The translations under genes were made by a program, and so were the position numbers. From assembly GCF_000296815.2 (NCBI RefSeq), contig NZ_CAIT01000006.1, positions 502,777-566,776 of the forward strand: a DNA stretch of 64,000 nucleotides, written 5' to 3'. Under the pieces are notes generated by a model. It searched no databases and was not told the DNA's origin. It saw only the letters and a program-made list of their open reading frames with translations. Source of the stretch: Fibrisoma limi BUZ 3 (GTDB lineage Bacteria; Bacteroidota; Bacteroidia; Cytophagales; Spirosomataceae). Shown here piece after piece: positions 1 through 8,414 of this stretch (position 1 is the first letter of the stretch; every line of letters begins with the position of its first letter).

Positions 1-344
1 CGATTGTCAACGTGACGTCGGGGCTGGCGTATGTGCCGGGGGCGTTTGCACCGGTGTACAGCGCCACCAAAGCGGCTTTGCATTCATTCACGATGTCGCT
101 GCGGCATCAACTGGCCAATACCTCAATCGAGGTCATTGAACTGGTGCCGCCTGCCGTCAATACGGACCTGGGCGGAGCAGGATTGCATACCTTTGGGGCA
201 CCGGTGGGCGATTTTGCCGATGCGATGATGCAAGGTCTGCAAGCGGGCGAACAGGAAATTGGCTACGGTACGTCGGAAACCAACCGGAAAGCCTCGCGCG
301 AGCAGATCGATACTATTTTCAGGCAGATGAACAGCCGGTTCTGA
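1..344 (+). CDS. SDR family oxidoreductase, C-terminal part (cut by window start)
   Basis: The frame is open from base 3 and continues off the left edge, so only the C-terminal ~114 residues are present. The visible part begins with a TSGLAYVPG segment (the catalytic Ser region of classical short-chain dehydrogenases/reductases), followed by YSATK, which fits the YxxxK catalytic motif, and then the PPAVNT segment that normally follows the active site. The N-terminal Rossmann nucleotide-binding half lies outside the window. It resembles DltE-type SDRs of unknown substrate. A GTG at 12 could be mistaken for a start but lies inside the fold. The MFS gene follows after an 80 bp gap. Confidence 0.85.
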   Translation, partial: IVNVTSGLAYVPGAFAPVYSATKAALHSFTMSLRHQLANTSIEVIELVPPAVNTDLGGAGLHTFGAPVGDFADAMMQGLQAGEQEIGYGTSETNRKASREQIDTIFRQMNSRF

Positions 345-424
345 AAAGATAAATCTAATCTGAAGTCGTACCGAAGGCACTGAACAACCCTTGATTCACT
401 CCTTACCATTCGCCACGTCACCCT

Positions 425-1714
425 ATGCTCGTTCTTAGCGAAGGCCGGTCGCTACGGTACGCCACATTTTTTTACCTGTACGTCATGCAGGGTATACCGT
501 CCGGTTTTGCCCTAACGGCCGTGACCAACTACCTGACCGCCGAAGGCCTCGACGCCCGGGCGATTGGCGTTTTTGGGGCAGTGATTGGGTTGCCCTGGGG
601 CTTCAAGTTCATCTGGGGGCCGCTCGTCGATCGCTACCAGGATTCGGTCATGGGCCAACGGCGGCCCTGGGTGCTGGCGGCTCAGGTGTTGGCGTTTCTG
701 GCTTCGCTGGGAATCTTGTTCATCGCTGATCCGGTGGCTAACCTGAACCTGTTAGGCTGGGCGTTTGTACTACATGGCGTTTTTGCCTCCTTGCAGGACG
801 TCAGCGTCGACGCGATGGCCATAACGATTGTACCCACCGCCGAGCGGGGACGGGTGAATGCGTTTATGAAGGGCGGCATGGCGACCGGACAGGCCATTGG
901 AGCCGCGGGACTGGCGTACCTGATCCGGGATGCCGGGTTTCATACGGCCGCGATGATGCAGTCGGCGGTGCTGCTGACGCTCACCGCCGTTACGTTCCTG
1001 ATTCGCGAACGGCCGGATGATGCGCTGTTGTCGGTACGTCGGCGGGATGATCGGGCGCTTACGCAGGCGATTCCGCATTCGTTCGTCCAGCTACTTCGGA
1101 AATTAGGCAGGGCGCTTATTGCTCCGCACAGTTTAGCGTTGTTCGCGGCCGTAGCGATGGTGTTCATCAGCGAACGGTTGTTTCAACGCGTCTTCTTCTT
1201 TGACCTCATCCGAAATCAGGGCTGGAGCGATACGTCGGTGTCGGTGCTCAGTGGCACTTACGGTACGTTGGTAGCGGTGGGTCTGGCGCTGGTAGGCGGC
1301 TGGCTGTCGGACCGCTTCGGTGCGCAACGTATGCTGATTGGGGTCGCGCTGGGGATGGGACTACTGCACATCGGCTTTTCGCTGGCCGCTTCGACCTGGA
1401 GTAACCCAACCGTGGCAACGACCGCGTTGGTGGTGCGACAAACACTTGAACCCATTTTCAGCATAGCCGCCTTACCAGTATTGATGGGCCTGTGCCGACG
1501 CGGTATTGAAGGGGCGCAGTTTGCCGTTTACATGGCGCTGAGCAATCAGGCCGACATACTGGGTATTTACGGAGCCGGGCAGTTGCTGGCGTTTTGGTCG
1601 GCTCCGGCCATTGGCGTATTTTGCGGGCTGCTGATGCTGGCGGCAACGGGTATTGCGCTCGTGACACTCCGGCGGATGCTGGTCAGCAGGGACGTAGCAA
1701 CGGCCGATGTATAA
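425..1714 (+). CDS. MFS transporter, AmpG-like
   Basis: The 429-residue product is very hydrophobic with about 12 predicted membrane segments, the normal size for a major facilitator. The N-terminal pattern (YFYLYVMQGIPSG, then GLPWGFKFIWGPLVDRY) and the segment LQDVSVDAMAI resemble the AmpG/PAT group, which imports muropeptides or other GlcNAc-containing compounds, and the related RhtX/FptX permeases. A second MFS-like loop, GGWLSDRFGAQR, is at about residues 298-309. The gene ends 49 bp before a GH18 chitinase on the same strand, so import of chito-oligosaccharides or muropeptide-like products is a reasonable inference. The substrate is not proven by sequence. Confidence 0.8.
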   Translation: MLVLSEGRSLRYATFFYLYVMQGIPSGFALTAVTNYLTAEGLDARAIGVFGAVIGLPWGFKFIWGPLVDRYQDSVMGQRRPWVLAAQVLAFLASLGILFIADPVANLNLLGWAFVLHGVFASLQDVSVDAMAITIVPTAERGRVNAFMKGGMATGQAIGAAGLAYLIRDAGFHTAAMMQSAVLLTLTAVTFLIRERPDDALLSVRRRDDRALTQAIPHSFVQLLRKLGRALIAPHSLALFAAVAMVFISERLFQRVFFFDLIRNQGWSDTSVSVLSGTYGTLVAVGLALVGGWLSDRFGAQRMLIGVALGMGLLHIGFSLAASTWSNPTVATTALVVRQTLEPIFSIAALPVLMGLCRRGIEGAQFAVYMALSNQADILGIYGAGQLLAFWSAPAIGVFCGLLMLAATGIALVTLRRMLVSRDVATADV

Positions 1715-1763
1715 CGGCTTGGCCGGTTACGGAACAACATCAATCTATGCATAACACCTTACC

Positions 1764-2891
1764 ATGACTCGACTTTTTCTATTCAGTTTCCTACTAATCC
1801 TGACGGCGTTGCTCGTGTTCAGTTTTACCCCGGCTCCACCCCCAAAACCCATAGTGCTGGCTTACGTCGGTGGCTTCCGGGGGCTGGTGGATGCCGAGAA
1901 GATTGCGGCCGAAAAGCTCACGCATATCAACTACGCCTTCGTCGATATTAAAAACAACCGGGCGTGGCTGCACAACCTCAAAACCGATACGACGAATTTC
2001 CGGAAGCTGAACGAGTTGAAATGGCGTAATCCGGAACTGAAAGTGCTGATCTCCATTGGCGGCTGGGCCTGGAGCGAAAACTTTTCCGATGCCGTGCTGA
2101 GCGATACGGCCCGCACAGCCTTCGCGGCTTCGGCGGTGGACATTGTCCGGCAGCATCGGCTGGACGGCATCGATATCGACTGGGAGTATCCCGGCATGAA
2201 AGGCGAAGACAATGTATTCCGGCCCGAGGACCGCGAGAATTTCACCCTGCTGCTGAAAGCCCTCCGGCAGCAGCTCGATGGCCTGAAGCAGCAGACCGGT
2301 AAGGAGTACTTCGTCACGACGGCGCTGCCCGGCTTTCCTGCCATTTTTACGCATACCGACATGGCTCAGGCGCAGCAGTACCTGGACTACATCAACGTGA
2401 TGTCGTACGACCACTTCACCGGCGGGCCGTTGGCCGGGCACCACACGAACCTCTACGCATCGGGTAAGGTAGACAATGAACAGTCGGGTGACCGGGCCGT
2501 GGCGTTGTATAAACAAGCCGGGGTCCCCGCCGAAAAGCTCGTGCTGGGGGTGGCCTTCTACGGCCGGGCGTGGCAGTTGCAGCACGACAACCCCCGCAAA
2601 CATCCGCGGACCATCACAAAGGTGGAACGGGGTGGGGGCTATACCTTCATTAAAGACAGCCTTCTCACTAATCCGGCTTACAAACGCTACTGGGACCGTA
2701 AAGCCAAAGCGCCCTACCTGTACAATAAGGACCTGAAGCGGTTTGTATCGTACGACGACGAAGAGTCGGTACGGGAAAAGTGCCGGTACGTAAAAGAGAA
2801 CGGTCTGGCCGGGGTGATGTTCTGGGAGTATTTCAGCGATCCGAACGCGTACCTGCTGAGCGAGATCAACCGGCAGTTTCGGGGGGACTGA
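1764..2891 (+). CDS. GH18 chitinase, secreted
   Basis: The 375-residue protein begins with a hydrophobic stretch (residues 3-21) that is a Sec signal peptide or membrane anchor. The glycoside hydrolase 18 signature DGIDIDWE is at residues 134-141, with Glu141 as the predicted acid/base, and the substrate-binding strand SIGG is at about 97-100. NVMSYD and the C-terminal GVMFWEY also fit GH18. Enzymes of this family cleave beta-1,4-GlcNAc linkages in chitin or related glycans by substrate-assisted catalysis. No carbohydrate-binding module or type IX sorting tail is visible, so it is probably periplasmic or a cell-envelope enzyme. It lies directly after an AmpG-like permease. Confidence 0.9.
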   Translation: MTRLFLFSFLLILTALLVFSFTPAPPPKPIVLAYVGGFRGLVDAEKIAAEKLTHINYAFVDIKNNRAWLHNLKTDTTNFRKLNELKWRNPELKVLISIGGWAWSENFSDAVLSDTARTAFAASAVDIVRQHRLDGIDIDWEYPGMKGEDNVFRPEDRENFTLLLKALRQQLDGLKQQTGKEYFVTTALPGFPAIFTHTDMAQAQQYLDYINVMSYDHFTGGPLAGHHTNLYASGKVDNEQSGDRAVALYKQAGVPAEKLVLGVAFYGRAWQLQHDNPRKHPRTITKVERGGGYTFIKDSLLTNPAYKRYWDRKAKAPYLYNKDLKRFVSYDDEESVREKCRYVKENGLAGVMFWEYFSDPNAYLLSEINRQFRGD

Positions 2892-2922
2892 TCGACAGTA
2901 TGATAAATTCGAACCCTTTGTC

Positions 2923-2930
2923 TATATTTG
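2923..2930 (+). promoter_or_regulatory. Bacteroidota-type -7 promoter box (TAnnTTTG)
   Basis: TATATTTG matches the TAnnTTTG element used by the primary sigma factor of Bacteroidota. It ends 22 bp before the ATG of the AraC-family gene. Short inverted arms CTTTGT (2916-2921) and ACAAAG (2941-2946) flank it. No clear -33 TTTG was found at ideal spacing. Confidence 0.4.
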
Positions 2931-2952
2931 AATTTTACAAACAAAGGTAGCT

Positions 2953-3864
2953 ATGGAGGTTAGAACCATCGACGATTTTTATAAGGAAACATCGTTGCTC
3001 GTTCCGGCGGAGATCAATAAGGAGGTCGGGCACTTCAACGTGTTTCAGATTGCTGATATGATCGCGATCAGAGCCCGCAAAGGCGGGGGCGAAATGCCGT
3101 ACAACCGGCGCGCCTATTACAAAATCAGCCTGATCTGTGGACGCAACCGGGCCGAATACGCCGATAAGGTTATCGAGATCGAAACGAACGCCCTGCTGTT
3201 TGCTACGCCTAAAATCCCCTACCATTACTACCCCCTCGACGACCAGCAGTCCGGCTCGTTCTGCGTGTTTACGGATGCGTTTATGCTGCCCAGCAAAAGC
3301 GGGGTTGTACTCGACGATCTGCCCATCTACCAGCCTGGTTCGGTGCCTGTTTTTCAGGTGTCTGACGAGGCAACGGACGAAATCCGGTATATTTTCAGGA
3401 AGATGCAGAAAGAACTGGCTTCCGATTATGCCTACAAGTATGACCTGCTGCGAACCTACGTTCTCGAACTGATTCACTTCGGCCAGAAGTTGCAGCCGGC
3501 AACGTCGCTTTATCCGACGCACACGGCCTCGTCCCGCATTTCCTCGCTGTTTATCGAACTGCTCGAACGGCAGTTTCCGATTGAATCGCCACGGCAGCAA
3601 CTGCGCCTGCGTACAGCCAAAGAATACGCCGGGCAACTGGCCGTACACGTCAATCATCTCAACAAGGTGCTGAAAGCGCAGACGGGTAAAACCACCACCG
3701 AGATCATCAGCAATCGAATTGCGCAGGAGGCCAAAATTCTGCTGAAGCAGACCGACTGGAGCGTATCCGAAATCAGCAATAGCCTGGGTTTCGAAGAGGT
3801 AGCCCACTTCTCCAATTTTTTTCGGAAGCAGACGACCCTGTCGCCCGTTGCGTATCGGGTTTAA
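2953..3864 (+). CDS. AraC family transcriptional regulator
   Basis: This is a 303-residue regulator. The N-terminal ~170 residues look like a cupin-type sensor domain. The C-terminal ~100 residues form the AraC double helix-turn-helix: a first helix pair around AKEYAGQLAVHVNHLNKVLKA and a second at SVSEISNSLGFEEVAHFSNFFRK, ending in the usual P-x-x-Y-R. It is followed after 147 bp by an SDR gene on the same strand whose promoter region contains a palindrome, so the SDR is its likely target. The inducer is unknown. Confidence 0.88.
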   Translation: MEVRTIDDFYKETSLLVPAEINKEVGHFNVFQIADMIAIRARKGGGEMPYNRRAYYKISLICGRNRAEYADKVIEIETNALLFATPKIPYHYYPLDDQQSGSFCVFTDAFMLPSKSGVVLDDLPIYQPGSVPVFQVSDEATDEIRYIFRKMQKELASDYAYKYDLLRTYVLELIHFGQKLQPATSLYPTHTASSRISSLFIELLERQFPIESPRQQLRLRTAKEYAGQLAVHVNHLNKVLKAQTGKTTTEIISNRIAQEAKILLKQTDWSVSEISNSLGFEEVAHFSNFFRKQTTLSPVAYRV

Positions 3865-3923
3865 GGTCGATGGTTTGATTTTTGCAAACAACGGATTGAT
3901 GCGCGCAAACAGAAGGATCGGTT

Positions 3924-3947
3924 TTGACTGCACCTTTGTACAGTCAA
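3924..3947 (+). promoter_or_regulatory. Palindromic operator/promoter upstream of the SDR gene
   Basis: TTGACTG (3924-3930) and CAGTCAA (3941-3947) form perfect 7 bp inverted arms around CACCTTTGTA. The spacer contains CACCTTTG, one base from the Bacteroidota TAnnTTTG promoter box. The arrangement suggests a dimeric regulator binding across the -7 region, 65 bp before the SDR start. The upstream AraC protein is a candidate, but AraC proteins more often bind direct repeats. Confidence 0.4.
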
Positions 3948-4011
3948 TAGTTTAGTAAACGCCGGGAGGCAGTAAGCACCTGTCGCCGGGCTGTATAAAC
4001 CAATCCATCCA

Positions 4012-4776
4012 ATGTCTGCAAACGCAAAAATCGCCCTGGTGACCGGCGGTAGCCGTGGTCTGGGCAAGAACATGGCCTTGAGCCTGGCTCAAAAAGGCAT
4101 CAACGTTATTTTAACCTACAACAGCAAACAAGCCGAAGCAGAGGCTGTCGTAGCCGAAATTGAACAATTGGGGCAGAAAGCCGCTACGCTACAACTCAAC
4201 ACCAGCGACGTATCGGGGTTCTCAGTCTTCGTGGAGCAACTGACCAGTGTGCTCACCAATACATTCGGCACGGACCGTTTTGACTTCCTGATCAACAACG
4301 CCGGAACCGCATCGAACGCATCCGTCAGCGACGTCAGCGAGGAAGTTGTTGACGAGATGTTCAACATTCATTTTAAAGGCGTTCTGTTGCTGACGCAGCA
4401 CCTGTTGCCCATCCTGAACGACGGCGGGCGAATCATCAACCTATCGTCGGGCCTGGCGCGTTTGACGTACCCTGGGCGGGCGGTATACGGGGCCATGAAA
4501 GCGGCTGTCGAAACCCTGACACGCTACATGGCGCAGGAACTCGGGCCGCGCGGTATCGCCGTCAACGTAGTGGCGCCCGGCGCTATCGCTACTGATTTTG
4601 GTGGGGGTGTTGTGCGGGACAATCCGGAGGTGAACAAGCAGATTGCCAGTATTACGGCGCTGGGTCGCGTGGGGCTGCCCGACGACATCGGCGGAGTAGT
4701 CGCGTTCCTCTGCACCGACGAAGCCCGCTGGATCAACGCCCAGCGCATCGAAGTATCGGGCGGCCAGGGGCTGTAA
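4012..4776 (+). CDS. SDR family oxidoreductase (classical)
   Basis: This complete 254-residue short-chain dehydrogenase/reductase has the nucleotide-binding TGGSRGLG at residues 11-18, NNAG at 95-98, catalytic Ser145/146 and Tyr159-x-x-x-Lys163. The PGAIATDFGG segment follows the active site as in 3-oxoacyl-ACP reductase-like members. It reduces or oxidises a carbonyl/alcohol using NAD(P)(H); the substrate cannot be told from sequence. Its place just behind an AraC regulator and a palindromic promoter suggests inducible expression, for example in detoxification (inference). Confidence 0.9.
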   Translation: MSANAKIALVTGGSRGLGKNMALSLAQKGINVILTYNSKQAEAEAVVAEIEQLGQKAATLQLNTSDVSGFSVFVEQLTSVLTNTFGTDRFDFLINNAGTASNASVSDVSEEVVDEMFNIHFKGVLLLTQHLLPILNDGGRIINLSSGLARLTYPGRAVYGAMKAAVETLTRYMAQELGPRGIAVNVVAPGAIATDFGGGVVRDNPEVNKQIASITALGRVGLPDDIGGVVAFLCTDEARWINAQRIEVSGGQGL

Positions 4777-4848
4777 GGATTGAGGAGTAATAAAACGTGA
4801 GTAATGGATGGCTGCCATCCATTGTTTACCAGTCTAGCATAGTAGCTT

Positions 4849-4938
4849 TTTTGTCATCCCGACGTCAGGAGGGATCTTCGGGTGAGACTAACATTTCTCC
4901 AGCCACCGAAGATCCCTCCTGACGTCGGGATGACAAAA
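4849..4938. repeat. Long intergenic inverted repeat (33 bp arms)
   Basis: The arms at 4849-4881 and 4906-4938 are perfect reverse complements, starting TTTTGTCATCCCGACGTC and ending in GGGATGACAAAA, around a 24 bp loop. The element lies between convergent genes (SDR + and VOC protein -). The TGTCATCCC/GGGATGACA core recurs at 19601-19636. It may act as a bidirectional terminator and also looks like a dispersed genomic palindrome family. Confidence 0.8.
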
Positions 4939-4991
4939 GAGGTTTCTCAAAAACTCGTTAAGCATATGTACAGGAGGTTTTGAGAAACCTC
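4939..4991. repeat. Second inverted repeat abutting the first (14 bp arms)
   Basis: GAGGTTTCTCAAAA at 4939-4952 is the perfect reverse complement of 4978-4991. It starts one base after the 33 bp-arm repeat ends, so the two hairpins form a composite about 143 bp long. No coding potential is seen in 4777-5056. Confidence 0.7.
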
Positions 4992-5056
4992 GCTGGTCAG
5001 GTTTGGAACCTCACCGCACGGGCGGGTACCAATTACCCCGCGAACGCCTGACTACC

Positions 5057-5533
5057 TCACACCGGTTCGGCAACGGCTTCCTCCAGGGCCTGGATGTCGA
5101 TCTTTTTCATGGTCATCATGGCGGCCATGGCCCGTTTGGCTTTCTCCGGGTCTTCGTCCTGCAGGAACTGCCCGAGCTTCGACGGAACTACCTGCCAGGA
5201 TACGCCAAATTTGTCGTTGAGCCAGCCGCAGGGACCTTCTTTACCGCCTTCCGACAACTTCTCCCAATAGTGATCGACCTCGGCCTGCGTTTCGCAATTG
5301 ATGAATAAGGAAATTCCATCAGAAAATTTGAAGTGTGTACCACCATTCAGAGCAATGAATTCCTGACCATTCAACTGAAAGACAACGGATAGTATGCGGT
5401 CGGCTGGACCGGGGCCACCTTCGCCATTACGAGTGATTTTGGTAATGGTTGAGTTCGGAAAGATGGACGTGTACAGCTTCGCTGCTTCTTCGGCCTGGTC
5501 GTTAAACGTCAGGAATGTGGTGATCGTCTGCAT
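5057..5533 (-). CDS. VOC superfamily protein (PhnB-like)
   Basis: The chosen ATG at 5533 gives 158 residues beginning MQTITTFLTFNDQAEEA. The longer frame to 5605 adds an atypical N-terminus. The sequence fits the PhnB/3-demethylubiquinone methyltransferase-like branch of the vicinal oxygen chelate fold: AAKLYTSIFPNS near the N-terminus, FIALNGG in the middle, and CGWLNDKFGVSWQVVP near the C-terminus. These are cytoplasmic paired beta-alpha-beta-beta-beta modules that often bind a divalent metal. The substrate is unknown. It converges with the SDR gene across the composite palindrome. Confidence 0.85.
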   Translation of the reverse strand: MQTITTFLTFNDQAEEAAKLYTSIFPNSTITKITRNGEGGPGPADRILSVVFQLNGQEFIALNGGTHFKFSDGISLFINCETQAEVDHYWEKLSEGGKEGPCGWLNDKFGVSWQVVPSKLGQFLQDEDPEKAKRAMAAMMTMKKIDIQALEEAVAEPV

Positions 5534-5741
5534 GTTGTTTACTGGTTTGGTTCCGAAACAAAGGTACCGTACGTAGCACCGACAGGAGGGGTGTAAATCC
5601 GTCATTCTACGGGGCGATTGCGACAGGCTGGCTTGCCGCAGCTTTCAGCCTGAATAAAGGTTATGGGTAGGTTTTGGACGGAGATTCTTTTAAAAACATT
5701 ACTTCATCCGTTTACTTTACCGTCCCTAAGCAACCCATTGA

Positions 5742-6569
5742 ATGATTACCCTACGTACCTTCTTCCTGCTTTCGTTTTGTTTGATGATCGGCCGGGTTCA
5801 GGCGGCCAAAGTAGATACTGTCGATACGTACAGCGCGTCGATGAAGAAAACCATTAAGGCGGTGGTGGTTACGCCCGATTCGTACACCGGCGACCGCGAG
5901 TTTCCGGTCGTGTACCTGCTGCACGGTTACAGCGGCAACTACGCTGACTGGGTAAAGAAAGCCCCCGCGCTGGGCAAGACCGTCGATGCGAACAATGTCA
6001 TTGTCGTCTGTCCGGACGGCAACTTTGGAAGCTGGTACTTTGATAGCCCTGTCGATCCGTCGTTCCGCTACGAAACCTACGTAGCCAGCGAGTTGGTGGC
6101 CTGGGTGGATAGCCATTATCGGACAATCAAAAGTCGGCAGGGACGCGCCATTACGGGCCTGAGCATGGGCGGTCACGGGGCTTTGTACCTGGCATTCCGC
6201 CATCAGGACGTGTTTGGAGCCGCGGGCAGCATGAGTGGCGGAGTCGACATCCGGCCGTTTCCCAACAACTGGGACATCGCCAAACGCCTGGGTACCTACG
6301 CCCAGCAGCCCGAACGCTGGGAGCAGAACACGGTCATTAACCTGCTGCACCTGCTGACACCCGGATCACTGACCCTGCTAATCGACTGCGGCACCGACGA
6401 TTTCTTCTTCCGGGTCAACAACAACCTGCACGAGAAAATGCTGGAACGGAACATTGCCCACGACTACATTGCCCGGCCCGGTGCCCATAACTGGGCCTAC
6501 TGGAATAACGCCGTTACGTACCAGTTGCTGTTCATGCGGCAGTTTTTTGACAAACAAAAACCGGGGTGA
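5742..6569 (+). CDS. Secreted alpha/beta-hydrolase esterase (esterase D/feruloyl esterase-like)
   Basis: The 275-residue protein starts with a Sec signal peptide (about residues 1-22, ending VQA-A). It has the nucleophile elbow GLSMGGHG with Ser141, the oxyanion-side motif YLLHGYSG (about 58-65), DCGTDDFF as the probable acid region, and a C-terminal GAHNW supplying the catalytic His. This layout matches putative esterase (PF00756) enzymes that cleave acyl esters on sugars or small alcohols, such as feruloyl or acetyl esters. A second member of the family lies at 14277-15398. A small membrane protein follows 17 bp downstream, possibly in the same operon. Confidence 0.87.
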   Translation: MITLRTFFLLSFCLMIGRVQAAKVDTVDTYSASMKKTIKAVVVTPDSYTGDREFPVVYLLHGYSGNYADWVKKAPALGKTVDANNVIVVCPDGNFGSWYFDSPVDPSFRYETYVASELVAWVDSHYRTIKSRQGRAITGLSMGGHGALYLAFRHQDVFGAAGSMSGGVDIRPFPNNWDIAKRLGTYAQQPERWEQNTVINLLHLLTPGSLTLLIDCGTDDFFFRVNNNLHEKMLERNIAHDYIARPGAHNWAYWNNAVTYQLLFMRQFFDKQKPG

Positions 6570-6586
6570 AGTACGTTGTATAACGT

Positions 6587-6847
6587 ATGAATCTATTGAG
6601 GGTATTTGATATAGTCACCCCGCTTCGGATTGTCGCGCTGATGGGCGTGATCATGATCCTGTACGGATTTGTCGATATGGACCGCCAGAACAACGTCCTT
6701 CAGTTCATGTTCGGTATTCCCATTGCGGCCGGGGCGCTGGGCGTGCATTACGTGATTCGGCGGGCCACCCACCGCAATCCGTTGTCGATCTGGATCATTG
6801 AGTCCGTGCTGGTTGGGTGGGGCATCTATGTCTTTTTGCGATCCTGA
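6587..6847 (+). CDS. Small membrane protein of unknown function
   Basis: The 86-residue protein has three likely transmembrane helices (about residues 12-30, 37-57 and 68-83). I do not recognise a family. It starts 17 bp after the esterase stop, so co-transcription is likely. Its coding status is supported by the tight packing and by hydrophobic segments at even spacing. Confidence 0.6.
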   Translation: MNLLRVFDIVTPLRIVALMGVIMILYGFVDMDRQNNVLQFMFGIPIAAGALGVHYVIRRATHRNPLSIWIIESVLVGWGIYVFLRS

Positions 6848-6886
6848 CAACGAAACGCAGGCACCTTCATCAAAACGCTTATTACT

Positions 6887-7279
6887 ATGGTTAACGTCGT
6901 ATTGATCACTCGTTGGCTACTGATGGCAGCAGGACTGTTCGGCGGTCAGCAGACCGATGGATGGATGGGGAAATGGTCGGGGGAGCACCGGGAGGGCGTG
7001 ACGTACACCATCAGCGTCCGGGACAAGTACAGAGGCCTGAATGTATGCGAGGTTCACGCGGAGGGGATTCAGACGCATTACACGCTGGAGTGCGTCGCAA
7101 CCGGCGATCCGTCGACGCTGAAGGTATACTTTCGCTCGGTTACGGATGGGGCCTTCTACGCCAAAGACCGGGTTAAGATCAACGAACCCCTGTTCGTACT
7201 GAAACGCAGCAATAGCCGGGTGACCTGGCAATGGCAGCAGATTTTCGACGGAGGAATCGTCGTGCAGAAGACGAAGTAG
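6887..7279 (+). CDS. Small secreted hypothetical protein
   Basis: The 130-residue product has a short hydrophobic N-terminus (about residues 4-19) and then a beta-rich region with WMGKWSGEHREGVTYTISV and a C-terminal VTWQWQQIF segment. The pattern resembles small secreted DUF5991-type or lipocalin-like proteins, but the match is only impressionistic. It lies 39 bp after the small membrane protein and before an SGNH hydrolase on the same strand. Function unknown. Confidence 0.5.
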   Translation: MVNVVLITRWLLMAAGLFGGQQTDGWMGKWSGEHREGVTYTISVRDKYRGLNVCEVHAEGIQTHYTLECVATGDPSTLKVYFRSVTDGAFYAKDRVKINEPLFVLKRSNSRVTWQWQQIFDGGIVVQKTK

Positions 7280-7416
7280 CTCTTCCCGGAGCCGTTGCGT
7301 TTCCTGGGTTGCGGTTAGATTGGCGGCCGACGATGCTTTTCCCGTAGACCTGACCCAGTGGGCTGTAAAGCACGAAGCCCTCTACGTTGTAACTGAGTCG
7401 GCGGCTACCATTCCTG

Positions 7417-8355
7417 ATGAAAAAGATACTCTTACTGGTGCTGGTTCTCCTTTGTGCCCTGACGCGGGGGCAGGCCAAACCGTTTCCGAAAGGTACGAAG
7501 CGGGTGTTGTTTCTGGGCAACAGCATTACGTATGCCGGTACGTACGTGGCCGTTGTCGAAGCCTATCTGTTGACCCACTACCCGAAACAGCACTACGAAT
7601 TTATCAACGTCGGACTGCCCAGCGAAACCGTATCGGGGCTGAGTGAGCCCAACCATGCCGACGGGCGCTTTCCCCGGCCCGATCTGCACGAACGGCTCAG
7701 CCGGGTGCTGGCCCAGACGAAGCCCGACGTCGTGTTTGCCTGCTACGGCATGAACGACGGCATCAGTATGCCCCTGGCCGAAGAACGATTCAGGCCCTAC
7801 CGGGAAGGGATGAAGTGGCTGCACACCGAACTGGAGAAAGCGGGTGCCAAACGAATCATTTTCCTGACGCCCCCGGTTCACGACCATCCGAAGCTGGGAA
7901 CACAGGGGTACAACCGGACGCTGGATGCCTATTCGACCTGGTTGCTGGCGCAGCGCGATTCGCTCCGGTGGGAGGTGGCCGATATTCATTTCCCGATGAC
8001 CCGCTACCTGGAAGAAAAGCGGCAGACCGACTCGACGTTTAAGCTGGCCCGCGACGGTGTACATCCCGGCGAGCTGGGCCACTGGCTGATGGCCAAACCG
8101 GTCCTGTTGTACCTGGGTGAGAACGTCGAGTCGGCCCAGTCGGTAGCAGAAGCGCTGGCAGATCGGCCACAAGGCGAAGCCATTTTTACGTTAGTGGCCC
8201 GGCGCCAGAACGTCATGAAAAACGCCTGGCTCAGGGCTACGGGCCACAAGCGCCCCGAGATGGCACCCGGCGTGCCGATGGCCGAAGCCCGGCAGACGTA
8301 CGATGAGATTGAAGGGCAGATCCGGGCGTTATTGAAGCAGAGGAAGACACCGTAA
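7417..8355 (+). CDS. SGNH/GDSL hydrolase, secreted
   Basis: This 312-residue protein has a signal peptide at about residues 1-20 (ending GQA-K). It carries SGNH block I as FLGNSITY with Ser36, block III as GMNDG with Asn113, and block V as DGVHP with Asp213 and His216. The family comprises esterases and lipases, often acting on acetylated or acylated glycans and lipids. The ~80 residues after block V, including EGQIRALLKQRK, form a helical extension. It faces a type IX-secreted protein gene convergently with only 59 bp between them. Confidence 0.88.
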   Translation: MKKILLLVLVLLCALTRGQAKPFPKGTKRVLFLGNSITYAGTYVAVVEAYLLTHYPKQHYEFINVGLPSETVSGLSEPNHADGRFPRPDLHERLSRVLAQTKPDVVFACYGMNDGISMPLAEERFRPYREGMKWLHTELEKAGAKRIIFLTPPVHDHPKLGTQGYNRTLDAYSTWLLAQRDSLRWEVADIHFPMTRYLEEKRQTDSTFKLARDGVHPGELGHWLMAKPVLLYLGENVESAQSVAEALADRPQGEAIFTLVARRQNVMKNAWLRATGHKRPEMAPGVPMAEARQTYDEIEGQIRALLKQRKTP

Positions 8356-8414
8356 ATCAATTCGAGATGCAGTATCTTCCTCCTGTCAATGAAACTAACG
8401 GGCATGAGGCTGGT

